From: Paludibacteraceae bacterium
GTDB taxonomy: Bacteria; Bacteroidota; Bacteroidia; Bacteroidales; Paludibacteraceae
Direction of reading: 5' to 3'
Assembly (NCBI GenBank): GCA_017648235.1
Contig: JAGCIZ010000139.1
Location: 1 to 6,837, forward strand
Length of the DNA: 6,837 bases
The stretch's first letter is position 1. Each line of letters starts with the position of its first letter. The position numbers and the translations under genes are program-made. Positions 1 through 6,553 of this stretch are shown piece by piece. The notes under the pieces were generated by a model. That model ran no database searches. It saw nothing but the letters and a program-made list of their open reading frames with translations, and was not told the DNA's origin.

Positions 1-591
1 AAGCGCATCCATACCTGTTGCAGCAGTCAAACTCTTTGGCAAAGTGTACATCAATTCTGCATCTACAATTGCTATTGCTGGAATGTCATTTGGGTCAACA
101 CAAACCATTTTTTTCTGATTTTCTTCATCGGTAATCACATAGTTGATGGTTACCTCTGCAGCAGTTCCTGCTGTAGTTGGCAAAGCAATAATCGGCACCG
201 ATTTTTTCTTAGTAGGAGCCACTCCTTCGAGCGACACTACATCAGCAAACTCCGGATTGTTCGTAATAATACCAATAGCTTTTGAAGTATCAATAGACGA
301 ACCTCCACCAATAGCCAAAATAAAGTCAGCCCCCGACTCTGCAAACGCCTTTACTCCTGCGTTTACATTACTCACCGTCGGGTTCGGTTTGATATCACTA
401 AACACCTCAAACGGAATATTTGCTTCGCGCAAGACATCAAGCACTTTGTCGGCAACACCAAATTTTATCAAATCCTTATCCGTTGCCACAAATGCCTTTT
501 TCAATCCCAAACGAGCAATCTCTTGAGGCAACACACTACGGCTTCCTGCTCCAAAATAAGAAACCTCATTCAATATAAATCTATGAATCAT
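1..591 (-). CDS. fucO: Lactaldehyde reductase (1,2-propanediol oxidoreductase), N-terminal part, cut by the left window edge
   Basis: Iron-dependent group III alcohol dehydrogenase. It reduces L-lactaldehyde to L-1,2-propanediol with NADH in the cytoplasm, the redox-balancing end step of anaerobic fucose or rhamnose use. Translating the minus strand from ATG at 591-589 gives 197 uninterrupted codons up to base 1; the family is about 383 residues, so roughly half is present. Visible marks are a TDK motif near residues 37-39 (end of the second strand of the NAD fold, where an Asp favours NAD over NADP), the nucleotide-binding GGGSSID at 95-101, PTTAGTAAEVT at 138-148, and TGMDAL at the edge, whose Asp195 should be the first of the four Fe ligands. 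The three His ligands lie outside. Similarity to E. coli FucO is very high in the 105-170 region (for example NNPEFADV, INYVITDEE). It follows fucI by 37 bp on the same strand with no terminator between, so it is probably co-transcribed. No break is seen. Confidence 0.93.
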   Translation of the reverse strand, partial: MIHRFILNEVSYFGAGSRSVLPQEIARLGLKKAFVATDKDLIKFGVADKVLDVLREANIPFEVFSDIKPNPTVSNVNAGVKAFAESGADFILAIGGGSSIDTSKAIGIITNNPEFADVVSLEGVAPTKKKSVPIIALPTTAGTAAEVTINYVITDEENQKKMVCVDPNDIPAIAIVDAELMYTLPKSLTAATGMDAL

Positions 592-628
592 AATCTTTCT
601 TTTTCTACAAAATCAACAAAATAATTTC

Positions 629-2419
629 TTATTTGTATAGAGGTCCGTAAGTTTCACATGCTTTGTAATCGGCAGCTTCTGTATTTTCAGTTCCAAAAGC
701 AGCCCAAGAATGTGGACGGAACACTTTCTCTTCTGGCACATTGTGCATTGTAATAGGAATTCTCAACATCGAAGCAAGCGTAATAACTTCTGCTCCTACA
801 TGTCCGTGAACTGTTACACCATGGTTTGCACCCCAATTTGCCATTACCGAATAAACATCTTTGAACGATCCATGACCAGTCAATCGTGGCGCAAACCAAG
901 TAGTTGGCCAAGTAGGGTCAGTACGTTGATCTAATTTTTGATGAATATCATCTGGCAAAGAGCAACTATAACCTTCCGCAATTTGCAACACAGGACCCAC
1001 ACCATCAATAATATTGAAGCGAATCATTGTCATTGGCATTTCGGCCATAGTTTTGAAGTGTGAAGAGAAACCTCCTCCACGGAAATATTCATAATCGGCA
1101 CGACACCAATCTGTAGCTTTCAAACATGCATCAATATCTTTTTCGGTCATATTCCACCATTCCTTCATTACACCTTCGCCATTTTCATTTTGAGCCGCAC
1201 CGGTACAATCCATTGCTGTTGCACCAGAGTTGATAAGGTGAATAATACCATTTTCTGCTTTTCCTTCAAGAGATTTTCCTGTTACTCTTTCAGTAGCTTC
1301 TGGGCTCCAGTAAGTTCTAACATCGTGGAAACATGGAGCTTTACCAGTAAGCAATGTTCCAAAAAGCATTGCTATACCGTTACAAGTATCATTTTCGGTA
1401 GCAAATGGGAAAGGAGCTTTTTTACCATTCCAGTCGAATGACGAAGCCAACAACGATTCAGTAAAGTCCGCATTTGGCAACCAGTCTGTCCACATACGTT
1501 GTCCTTGGAAACCTCCCACAACACCATTGCGTCCAAGAGCTTCTTCTTTCCAGCCCATTTCTGCCAACTTTTTGTTACCATGCAAAATATCGTTCACAAT
1601 GATGGTGAATTTTGCTATAAATTCCCAATCCTTATCAGCAGGAATAACTTTTGATTTTTTGATCACTTCAGGGAAGTTCTTTCCTGCGTTTTTATCAAAA
1701 CCTTCAGTACAGTTTTTCTTAATCCATGCCAAAGCCTTTTCATACTCTTCGTGGTCATAAATTTCCAAAGTTATACGACGAAGTATTTCGGTCAAATCAA
1801 CCCATTCGGCACGCAAGCCAAGATATTTTTGCAAAATTGACGCATCACAATATGATCCTGCAATACCCATTGATATTCCACCCAAATTGACATACGCTTT
1901 ATTTTTTATTTGCCCCACAGCAATTGCCGCACGTGCAAATTTTATAATTTTTTCAGCCACATCCTCAGGTACCGAAATATCATCAATATCTTGAACATCG
2001 TGTCCATAAATAGAAAACGCAGGTAATCCACGTTGTGCATGAGCTGCCAAAACTGCTGCCAAATACACTGCACCCGGTCTTTCCGTACCATTAAAACCCC
2101 AAATAGCTTTAATCGTATTAGGATCCATATCGAACGTTTCTGTACCATAGCACCAGCAACGAGTTACAGTAAGTGTTGCTACAACATTTTCAGTAGAAAA
2201 CTGTTCGTGACAAGCTGCGGCCTCTGCCCCACTACCGATTGTAGTATTTGAAATCACACACTGAACTGGAGTTCCATCGTGATACTTCAAAGTAGAAGAT
2301 ATCAAATCTGCAGCTGCGTGAGCCATCGCCATCGTTTGTTCTTCCAACGATTCGCGCACACCACCCCAACGACCATCAATCGTAGGACGGATACCAATTT
2401 TTGGATAATTTTTCATCAT
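629..2419 (-). CDS. fucI: L-fucose isomerase, complete (596 aa)
   Basis: Mn2+-dependent cytoplasmic aldose-ketose isomerase that converts L-fucose to L-fuculose, the first step of fucose breakdown; family members also act on D-arabinose. The length matches the family (E. coli 591 aa) and the protein aligns with E. coli FucI almost end to end. Conserved blocks include PKIGIRP (6-12), GVRESLEEQTM (20-30), IWGFNGTERPGAVYLAA (106-122), SIYGHDVQD (136-144), VRTYWSPEA (367-375) and SVMANWGANHG (524-534). The metal ligands known from the E. coli enzyme (Glu337, Asp361, His528) fall at Glu342, Asp366 and His533, a constant offset of five, so the enzyme should be active. The start could be either of two adjacent ATGs, at 2419 or 2416. 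No Shine-Dalgarno is visible; the leader is A-rich, as is usual in Bacteroidetes. It is the first gene of a minus-strand unit with fucO downstream. The divergent neighbour means that its promoter must lie in 2420-2613. Confidence 0.97.
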   Translation of the reverse strand: MMKNYPKIGIRPTIDGRWGGVRESLEEQTMAMAHAAADLISSTLKYHDGTPVQCVISNTTIGSGAEAAACHEQFSTENVVATLTVTRCWCYGTETFDMDPNTIKAIWGFNGTERPGAVYLAAVLAAHAQRGLPAFSIYGHDVQDIDDISVPEDVAEKIIKFARAAIAVGQIKNKAYVNLGGISMGIAGSYCDASILQKYLGLRAEWVDLTEILRRITLEIYDHEEYEKALAWIKKNCTEGFDKNAGKNFPEVIKKSKVIPADKDWEFIAKFTIIVNDILHGNKKLAEMGWKEEALGRNGVVGGFQGQRMWTDWLPNADFTESLLASSFDWNGKKAPFPFATENDTCNGIAMLFGTLLTGKAPCFHDVRTYWSPEATERVTGKSLEGKAENGIIHLINSGATAMDCTGAAQNENGEGVMKEWWNMTEKDIDACLKATDWCRADYEYFRGGGFSSHFKTMAEMPMTMIRFNIIDGVGPVLQIAEGYSCSLPDDIHQKLDQRTDPTWPTTWFAPRLTGHGSFKDVYSVMANWGANHGVTVHGHVGAEVITLASMLRIPITMHNVPEEKVFRPHSWAAFGTENTEAADYKACETYGPLYK

Positions 2420-2528
2420 AAATTTGTTTTTATTTTAACAATAATTGCTTTTCTTAATTCATGCAAAATAAAAAAAAAAAAAGAGAATAAAAAAGAGTTT
2501 ACAAATAAAAAACAACCAAAATAAAAAG

Positions 2529-2556
2529 TTTATTTTCGAGCGACACTTAAAATAAA
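2529..2556. repeat. AT-rich inverted repeat in the fucI-parC gap, possible operator
   Basis: TTTATTTT at 2529-2536 and AAAATAAA at 2549-2556 are perfect inverse copies around a 12-bp spacer that holds the only GC-rich stretch nearby (CGAGCGACAC). It sits just upstream of where the -33 element of the parC promoter would fall, so it could be a regulator site for either gene. The arms are only A and T in an AT-rich region, so chance is a real alternative. Confidence 0.25.
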
Positions 2557-2580
2557 ACTGTCTTTTTTTAATAGATTTTG

Positions 2581-2588
2581 TATCTTTG
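2581..2588 (+). promoter_or_regulatory. Bacteroidetes-type -7 promoter element for parC
   Basis: TATCTTTG matches the Bacteroidetes primary sigma -7 consensus TAnnTTTG at every fixed base. It ends 25 bases before the parC ATG at 2614, which would give a short A-rich leader of about 15-20 bases. The -33 element is weak: ACTG at 2557-2560, 20 bp upstream, matches only the TG of TTTG. Confidence 0.65.
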
Positions 2589-2613
2589 CCCGAAGGAATA
2601 AAAACAACAAACT

Positions 2614-5298
2614 ATGACAGACGAAGTAATGCAAGAATCAGAAAGAGAAAACGAAAAAAACGAATTTCTTTTAGAAGATAAAGAACAAAAAGAAAGTTCA
2701 ACTTCCAACTACAAAATCCCATCAATAAATGATGAAAGCCAAAAGCACCACCTTTCTGGCATGTATCAACATTGGTTTCTCGATTATGCTTCAGCAGTAA
2801 ATCTCGATAGAGCCATTCCTCATATCAACGACGGGTTAAAGCCGGTTCAACGCCGTGTTTTGCACGCCATGCGCTGCAAAGAAAACGGCAATTTCCACAA
2901 AGTTGCAAATATTGTGGGCGACACTATGCACTTCCATCCTCATGGCGATGCTTCCATCTACGATGCATTAGTGCATTTAGGACAAAAAAACTTGTTAATC
3001 GACTGCCAAGGTAGTTGGGGCAATATTCTAACTGGAGATGGAGCTGCTGCTGCTCGTTACATTGAAGCTCGCTTGTCGAAATTCGCAATCGACGTTGTTT
3101 TTAATCCAAAAATCACTCCTTGGAAATACTCTTACGATGGCACATCTCAAGAGCCAATCTATCTGCCCGTAAAATTTCCGTTACTTCTTGCTCAAGGGAG
3201 TGAAGGCATTGGTTTGGGATTGAATTCAAAAATCCTACCGCACAATTTCAATGAACTAATTGATGCTTCCATTGCTTATCTAAAAAACAAACCTTTTGAA
3301 CTACTCCCCGACTTTCCTACTGGAGGTTATGCCGACGTCAGAAACTACAACGACGGTGGCAGAGGTGGAAAAGTTCGCATCAGAGCCAAAATCGAGAAGA
3401 TTGACAATAAGACTCTTGTCATCAAGGAAATTCCTTTTGGCACTACTACTGAAAATTTGATAGAAAGTATTACCAAAGCTGATGAAAAAGGAAAAATAAA
3501 CATCAAACATATTGACGATAACACTTCGAGTAGCGTAGAAATTTTAATCCATTTGGACAACAAAACCTCCTCGGATAAAACCATCGATGCTCTATATGCA
3601 TTTACGCAATGCGAAATGAACTATTCGCCAGTTTGCTGCGTTGTAGACAACAACAAACCTTGTTTTATAACAGTAAGCGAAGTTCTTCGTAGAAACACAG
3701 ATCAAACGGTAGAACTCCTCACTCAAGAACTTAAAATTCAGCTTTCAGAACTGGAAGACCATTGGCATTGGACTTCGCTAGAAAAAGTATTTTTTGAAAA
3801 ACGAATCTATAAGGTACTGGAAGAAGATTTTGAGTCGTGGGACGAACAAGTTTCCGACATTGAGCACAAGTTTGACCCATACAGAAGTCTTTTCCGCAAA
3901 GAAATCACTCGCGATGATGTGCTAAAACTTTGCGAAAAACCAGTTCGCAAAATCTCAAAATTTGACATCAAAAAAGCTAACGAAGAAATTGCTAATATAG
4001 AAGCTAGCATTGTTGATATAAAAGACAAGTTGGAACATATTATTGATTATGCCATTGATTGGTATAAAAAAATCAAAACTAAATTTGGAAAAAATCATCC
4101 ACGTTTGACTGAGATTAAAAATTTTGAAACAATAGAAACAACCAAAGTAGTTGAAGCCAACGAAAAATTATTTGTCAATAGAGAAGAAGGATTTATTGGA
4201 ACAGGTCTAAAAAAAGATGAATTTGTATGCAATTGCTCCGATATCGACGACATCATTATCTTCTTCAAAAACGGAAAGTACAAAATTGTAAAAGTATCAG
4301 AAAAAATATTTGTTGGCAAAAATATTTTGCATTTGGCTGTGTTTAAGAAAAATGACAAACGCACCATCTACAACGCCATTTATCGAGAAGGAAAAACAAG
4401 TATTTATTACATGAAACGTTTTGCCGTTTCAGGAGTTTCACGCGATAAAGAATATGACCTGACAACAGGCATCGATGGTTCTAAGGTTGTTTATTTCAGT
4501 GCAAATCCGAACGGCGAGGCTGAAATCGTAAAAGTTACACTAAAACCAACTACTCGACGAATCAAAAATTTAGTTTTTGAGAAAGATTTTAGCGAATTAG
4601 CTATTAAAGGACGTCAGTCAAGAGGTAATCTATTAACAAAATTTGATATTCAAAAAATTGTACTCAAAGAAAAAGGAAATTCTACTTTAGGCGGAATTAA
4701 TGTATGGTTCGATCCAGACATATCACGATTGAATCATGACGGAAGAGGCTTTTTACTTGGAGAATTCTTTGCTGGAGATTCTATTTTGGTAATCAACCGA
4801 AATGGTGAGTATTTCACAACAAACTACGATCTCAACAACCATTTCAATGAAAACCTTTTGATAATAGAAAAATTTGATGCTCAAAAAGTTTGGTCGCTAG
4901 CGTTGATTGATGCAGACCAACAAAATCTTCCTTACATCAAACGTTTCCAATTAGAACCTACTCCAAAACCTATTTCAATTTTGGGAACAAATTCACAATC
5001 AAAAATACTATTGCTTTCCGACACTGCATTCCCCCGTTTTGAAGTTGAATTTGGAGGAAATCAATCATTCAGAGAAAATATGATTATTGATGTGGAAGAC
5101 TTTATTGGAATAAAGAGCGTAAAAGCAAAAGGTAAAAGAATCACTACTTTTGAAATAAAGTCAATCAACGAAATAGAACCAATAAAAGTTCCCGAGGAAC
5201 TTCCACAAAAAGGAGAACAAGAAATTTTAGAGACCGAAAATACAGATACAAACGAAACAACTTTTGGAGATGAATCTGGACAAATGACATTGTTTTAA
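2614..5298 (+). CDS. parC: DNA topoisomerase IV subunit A (894 aa)
   Basis: Type IIA topoisomerase subunit that cuts and rejoins DNA; with ParE it unlinks replicated chromosomes. After a charged, probably disordered N-terminus (1-45), the breakage-reunion domain starts at GMYQHWFLDYAS (49-60). It carries DGLKPVQRRVLH (73-84), the quinolone-region motif HPHGDASIYD (108-117), and the catalytic pair Arg148-Tyr149 in AAAARYIEARLS. LPHNFNE is at 208-214, the tower and coiled-coil part runs to about 500, and TKVVEANEKLFVNREEGFIGTG leads into the pinwheel C-terminal domain (about 520-850). A degenerate GyrA-box-like GRQSRGN occurs at 666-672, but there is no true QRRGGKG box. Overall similarity to Bacteroidetes ParC argues against GyrA. 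The tail (855-894) is acidic and ends in QMTLF. parE is not in the window. The start at 2614 fits the promoter 25 bases upstream. No terminator is evident after the stop, so read-through into the next gene is possible. Confidence 0.94.
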   Translation: MTDEVMQESERENEKNEFLLEDKEQKESSTSNYKIPSINDESQKHHLSGMYQHWFLDYASAVNLDRAIPHINDGLKPVQRRVLHAMRCKENGNFHKVANIVGDTMHFHPHGDASIYDALVHLGQKNLLIDCQGSWGNILTGDGAAAARYIEARLSKFAIDVVFNPKITPWKYSYDGTSQEPIYLPVKFPLLLAQGSEGIGLGLNSKILPHNFNELIDASIAYLKNKPFELLPDFPTGGYADVRNYNDGGRGGKVRIRAKIEKIDNKTLVIKEIPFGTTTENLIESITKADEKGKINIKHIDDNTSSSVEILIHLDNKTSSDKTIDALYAFTQCEMNYSPVCCVVDNNKPCFITVSEVLRRNTDQTVELLTQELKIQLSELEDHWHWTSLEKVFFEKRIYKVLEEDFESWDEQVSDIEHKFDPYRSLFRKEITRDDVLKLCEKPVRKISKFDIKKANEEIANIEASIVDIKDKLEHIIDYAIDWYKKIKTKFGKNHPRLTEIKNFETIETTKVVEANEKLFVNREEGFIGTGLKKDEFVCNCSDIDDIIIFFKNGKYKIVKVSEKIFVGKNILHLAVFKKNDKRTIYNAIYREGKTSIYYMKRFAVSGVSRDKEYDLTTGIDGSKVVYFSANPNGEAEIVKVTLKPTTRRIKNLVFEKDFSELAIKGRQSRGNLLTKFDIQKIVLKEKGNSTLGGINVWFDPDISRLNHDGRGFLLGEFFAGDSILVINRNGEYFTTNYDLNNHFNENLLIIEKFDAQKVWSLALIDADQQNLPYIKRFQLEPTPKPISILGTNSQSKILLLSDTAFPRFEVEFGGNQSFRENMIIDVEDFIGIKSVKAKGKRITTFEIKSINEIEPIKVPEELPQKGEQEILETENTDTNETTFGDESGQMTLF

Positions 5299-5370
5299 AC
5301 CTTTTGTCTAAATTCTCATCAAATGAAGTGTAAGTTAAATTTTTTATTAACCATTAAAAACTAAAAAAAA

Positions 5371-5739
5371 ATGAAAAAAGTATCTGTAATTACGTTTGCT
5401 CTTCTTTTAGGAGCAATGATGAGTCTACAAGCTCAATGCCCAAAACGTCCAGAATGTAGTGGCAAACCAATGTGCGAAAAGCCAATGTTTTTTTCTCCTG
5501 AAACAAAAGCTATGATGCGAGCAGACTTTATCGCAAATGAGCTAAATCTTTCAAAAAAGGAGAAAGAAAAAGTAATCAGTTTGCTCACCAAAGAGGAACA
5601 AAAAAAGGCGGATTTATGCCAAGAAATGAAAGATGCAGAAGCAGAAACTGAGAAAAAATTGGAAGAAATCATTGGTACAGAAAAAATGAGCATCCTAAAA
5701 GCTAAAAAAGAAAAACAAAGACCATTTTGTAAAAAATAA
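5371..5739 (+). CDS. Small exported helical protein with five cysteines (122 aa), possibly Spy/CpxP-like
   Basis: I cannot assign a firm function. Residues 1-21 are a typical signal peptide: Lys2-Lys3, a hydrophobic core VSVITFALLLGAMMSL, then LQA before Gln22, giving a likely signal peptidase I cut after Ala21. Cys23 is not preceded by a good lipobox (the -3 residue is Gln), so a lipoprotein is unlikely. The mature protein begins with a Cys/Pro stretch (Cys23, Cys29, Cys35), then a charged helical part (about 44-115) containing FIANELNLSKKEKEKVISLL and a second helix rich in Glu and Lys. Cys83 and Cys120 complete the set. The pattern of signal peptide, 'L.L...K..K...LL' helix and charged hairpin resembles small periplasmic Spy/CpxP-like proteins common in Bacteroidetes, some of which sense metals or misfolding. 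This is an inference from style, not a clear match. It starts at ATG 5371 after an A-rich leader, 72 bp from parC, and is followed by an intrinsic terminator 7 bp after its stop. Confidence 0.75.
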   Translation: MKKVSVITFALLLGAMMSLQAQCPKRPECSGKPMCEKPMFFSPETKAMMRADFIANELNLSKKEKEKVISLLTKEEQKKADLCQEMKDAEAETEKKLEEIIGTEKMSILKAKKEKQRPFCKK

Positions 5740-5746
5740 ATTTCAC

Positions 5747-5765
5747 AAAACGAGGACTCGTTTTT
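5747..5765 (+). terminator. Intrinsic terminator after the small exported-protein gene
   Basis: AAAACGA (5747-5753) pairs perfectly with TCGTTTT (5758-5764) around a GGAC loop and runs into five T (5761-5765). It begins 7 bases after the stop codon at 5737-5739. The A-rich upstream arm would also allow termination of leftward transcription. Confidence 0.75.
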
Positions 5766-5775
5766 CAAATTAAAG

Positions 5776-5807
5776 AAAATAGCATATTTGAAAAAATATG
5801 CTATTTT
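5776..5807. repeat. Perfect 14-bp palindrome with GAAA loop, overlapping the pdxJ promoter
   Basis: AAAATAGCATATTT (5776-5789) is the exact inverse of AAATATGCTATTTT (5794-5807), separated by GAAA (5790-5793). In RNA the plus strand would form a long hairpin with a stable GAAA tetraloop, followed by U, so it could be a second terminator behind the one at 5747-5765. As DNA, its right arm covers most of the -7 element of pdxJ (5802-5809), so it could instead be an operator site. The two readings are not exclusive. Confidence 0.7.
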
Positions 5808-5809
5808 TG
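5802..5809 (+). promoter_or_regulatory. Bacteroidetes-type -7 promoter element for pdxJ
   Basis: TATTTTTG fits TAnnTTTG at all fixed bases and ends 23 bases before the ATG at 5833, the same geometry as the parC promoter in this window. No TTTG stands 19-21 bp upstream, so the -33 element is weak or absent. Its position shows that transcription most likely starts downstream of the TTG at 5788, which rules that codon out as the start of pdxJ. Confidence 0.6.
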
Positions 5810-5832
5810 CAGTTATAAAAACTTGTTTTTAT

Positions 5833-6549
5833 ATGACAAAACTGAGTGTAAATATAAATAAAATAGCAACTTTAAGAAACGCAAGAGGAGGAAGTCTTCC
5901 CAATGTGGTTCAAGCTGCAATTCGTTGTCAAGAATTTGGAGCAGAAGGAATTACAGTTCATCCTCGCCCCGACGAAAGACATATTCGCTACGCAGATGTG
6001 TATGACTTAAAATCTGTTGTAAGCACAGAATTCAACATTGAAGGTTATCCTTGCCAAAAATTCATTGAACTAGTCAAGAAAGTTCGCCCTACGCAAGTTA
6101 CCCTTGTTCCTGATGCACCCGATGCCATAACTTCAAACGCAGGTTGGGACTGCATAGCAAACCAAGAGTTTTTAAAGGATTTAGTTCTTGAATTCCAATC
6201 CGTTGGCATTCGTGTATCAATTTTTGTCGATACAAATATTGAAAATATTCGAGCTGCTGCAACCACAGGAACAGACCGAATTGAACTATATACAGAGCCA
6301 TATGCGGCACAATTTTCAAAAGACAAAAATGCAGCAATTGCTCCGTTTGTTGAAGCGGCAAAGGTTGCAAAGAAATTAGGTTTGGGGATTAATGCTGGAC
6401 ACGATTTGAATGCCGAAAATTTAGCATTTTTCAAACAAAACATTCCTTATTTAGATGAAGTTTCTATCGGTCATGCTCTGATTTCAGACGCACTCTATTT
6501 AGGATTGCAAAAAACTATTGAGATATATAAAAACGCACTAAAACAATAA
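5833..6549 (+). CDS. pdxJ: Pyridoxine 5'-phosphate synthase (238 aa)
   Basis: Cytoplasmic TIM-barrel enzyme, normally an octamer, that condenses 3-amino-2-oxopropyl phosphate (1-amino-acetone 3-phosphate) with 1-deoxy-D-xylulose 5-phosphate to pyridoxine 5'-phosphate, the last ring-forming step of DXP-dependent vitamin B6 synthesis. The start is ATG 5833: MTKLSVNINKIATLRNARGG matches the family N-terminus and gives 238 residues (E. coli 243). Reading from TTG 5788 would add 15 residues that match nothing and overlap the promoter. Conserved sites are NARGG (16-20), ITVHPRPDERHIR (40-52) with His43, Arg45 and His50, Glu70 in FNIE, Glu151 in RIELYTEPYA, NAGHDL (187-192) with His190, and the phosphate-binding SIGHALI (211-217). 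These line up with the E. coli active-site residues His45, Glu72 and His193. It has its own -7 element and is followed after 4 bp by an exbB-like gene, so the two are surely co-transcribed. Confidence 0.96.
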   Translation: MTKLSVNINKIATLRNARGGSLPNVVQAAIRCQEFGAEGITVHPRPDERHIRYADVYDLKSVVSTEFNIEGYPCQKFIELVKKVRPTQVTLVPDAPDAITSNAGWDCIANQEFLKDLVLEFQSVGIRVSIFVDTNIENIRAAATTGTDRIELYTEPYAAQFSKDKNAAIAPFVEAAKVAKKLGLGINAGHDLNAENLAFFKQNIPYLDEVSIGHALISDALYLGLQKTIEIYKNALKQ

Positions 6550-6553
6550 AAAC

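Larger units (their letters stand above)
2420..2613. promoter_or_regulatory. Divergent intergenic region between fucI and parC
   Basis: This 194 bp, very AT-rich gap must hold the start signals for both fucI (leftward) and parC (rightward). It contains a perfect rightward -7 element at 2581-2588, an inverted repeat at 2529-2556 and a run of 13 A at 2470-2482. A 9-bp direct repeat AAAAAAGAG lies at 2477-2485 and 2489-2497. For fucI I find no perfect TAnnTTTG on the minus strand; the nearest are one-mismatch copies reading TTATTTTG at 2471-2464 and 2524-2517. No small gene of its own is seen here. Confidence 0.6.

Noticed and set aside
143..526. Plus-strand open frame of 127 codons
   Set aside because: It lies wholly inside fucO on the opposite strand, and the fucO frame has clear family motifs throughout; this is a shadow frame.
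592..628. Direct repeat ATTTTGT in the fucI-fucO gap on the minus strand
   Set aside because: Short AT-rich repeat in a 37 bp gap with no hairpin; chance is the simplest explanation.
2279..2524. Plus-strand open frame of 81 codons running out of the fucI start into the intergenic region
   Set aside because: Most of it is antisense to fucI, and the rest is low-complexity Lys/Asn from poly-A; it has no recognisable protein features.
5302..5338. Possible promoter for the small exported protein gene (TTTTG at 5302-5306, TAAGTTAA at 5331-5338)
   Set aside because: The -7 candidate misses the final TG and the spacing of 24 bp is too long; co-transcription with parC is as likely.
5316..5351. Possible terminator after parC (small inverted matches TCAT/ATGA and GTTAA/TTAAC)
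   Set aside because: Stems are only 4-5 bp of mostly A-T pairs, with no proper T-run after a stable stem.
5433..5768. Minus-strand open frame of 111 codons opposite the small exported protein
   Set aside because: It is rich in Ser and Phe, as expected from reading the reverse of a Lys/Glu-rich gene. The plus frame has a convincing signal peptide, leader and terminator.
6045..6443. Minus-strand open frame of 132 codons inside pdxJ
   Set aside because: The pdxJ frame holds all active-site residues; the reverse frame is a shadow.
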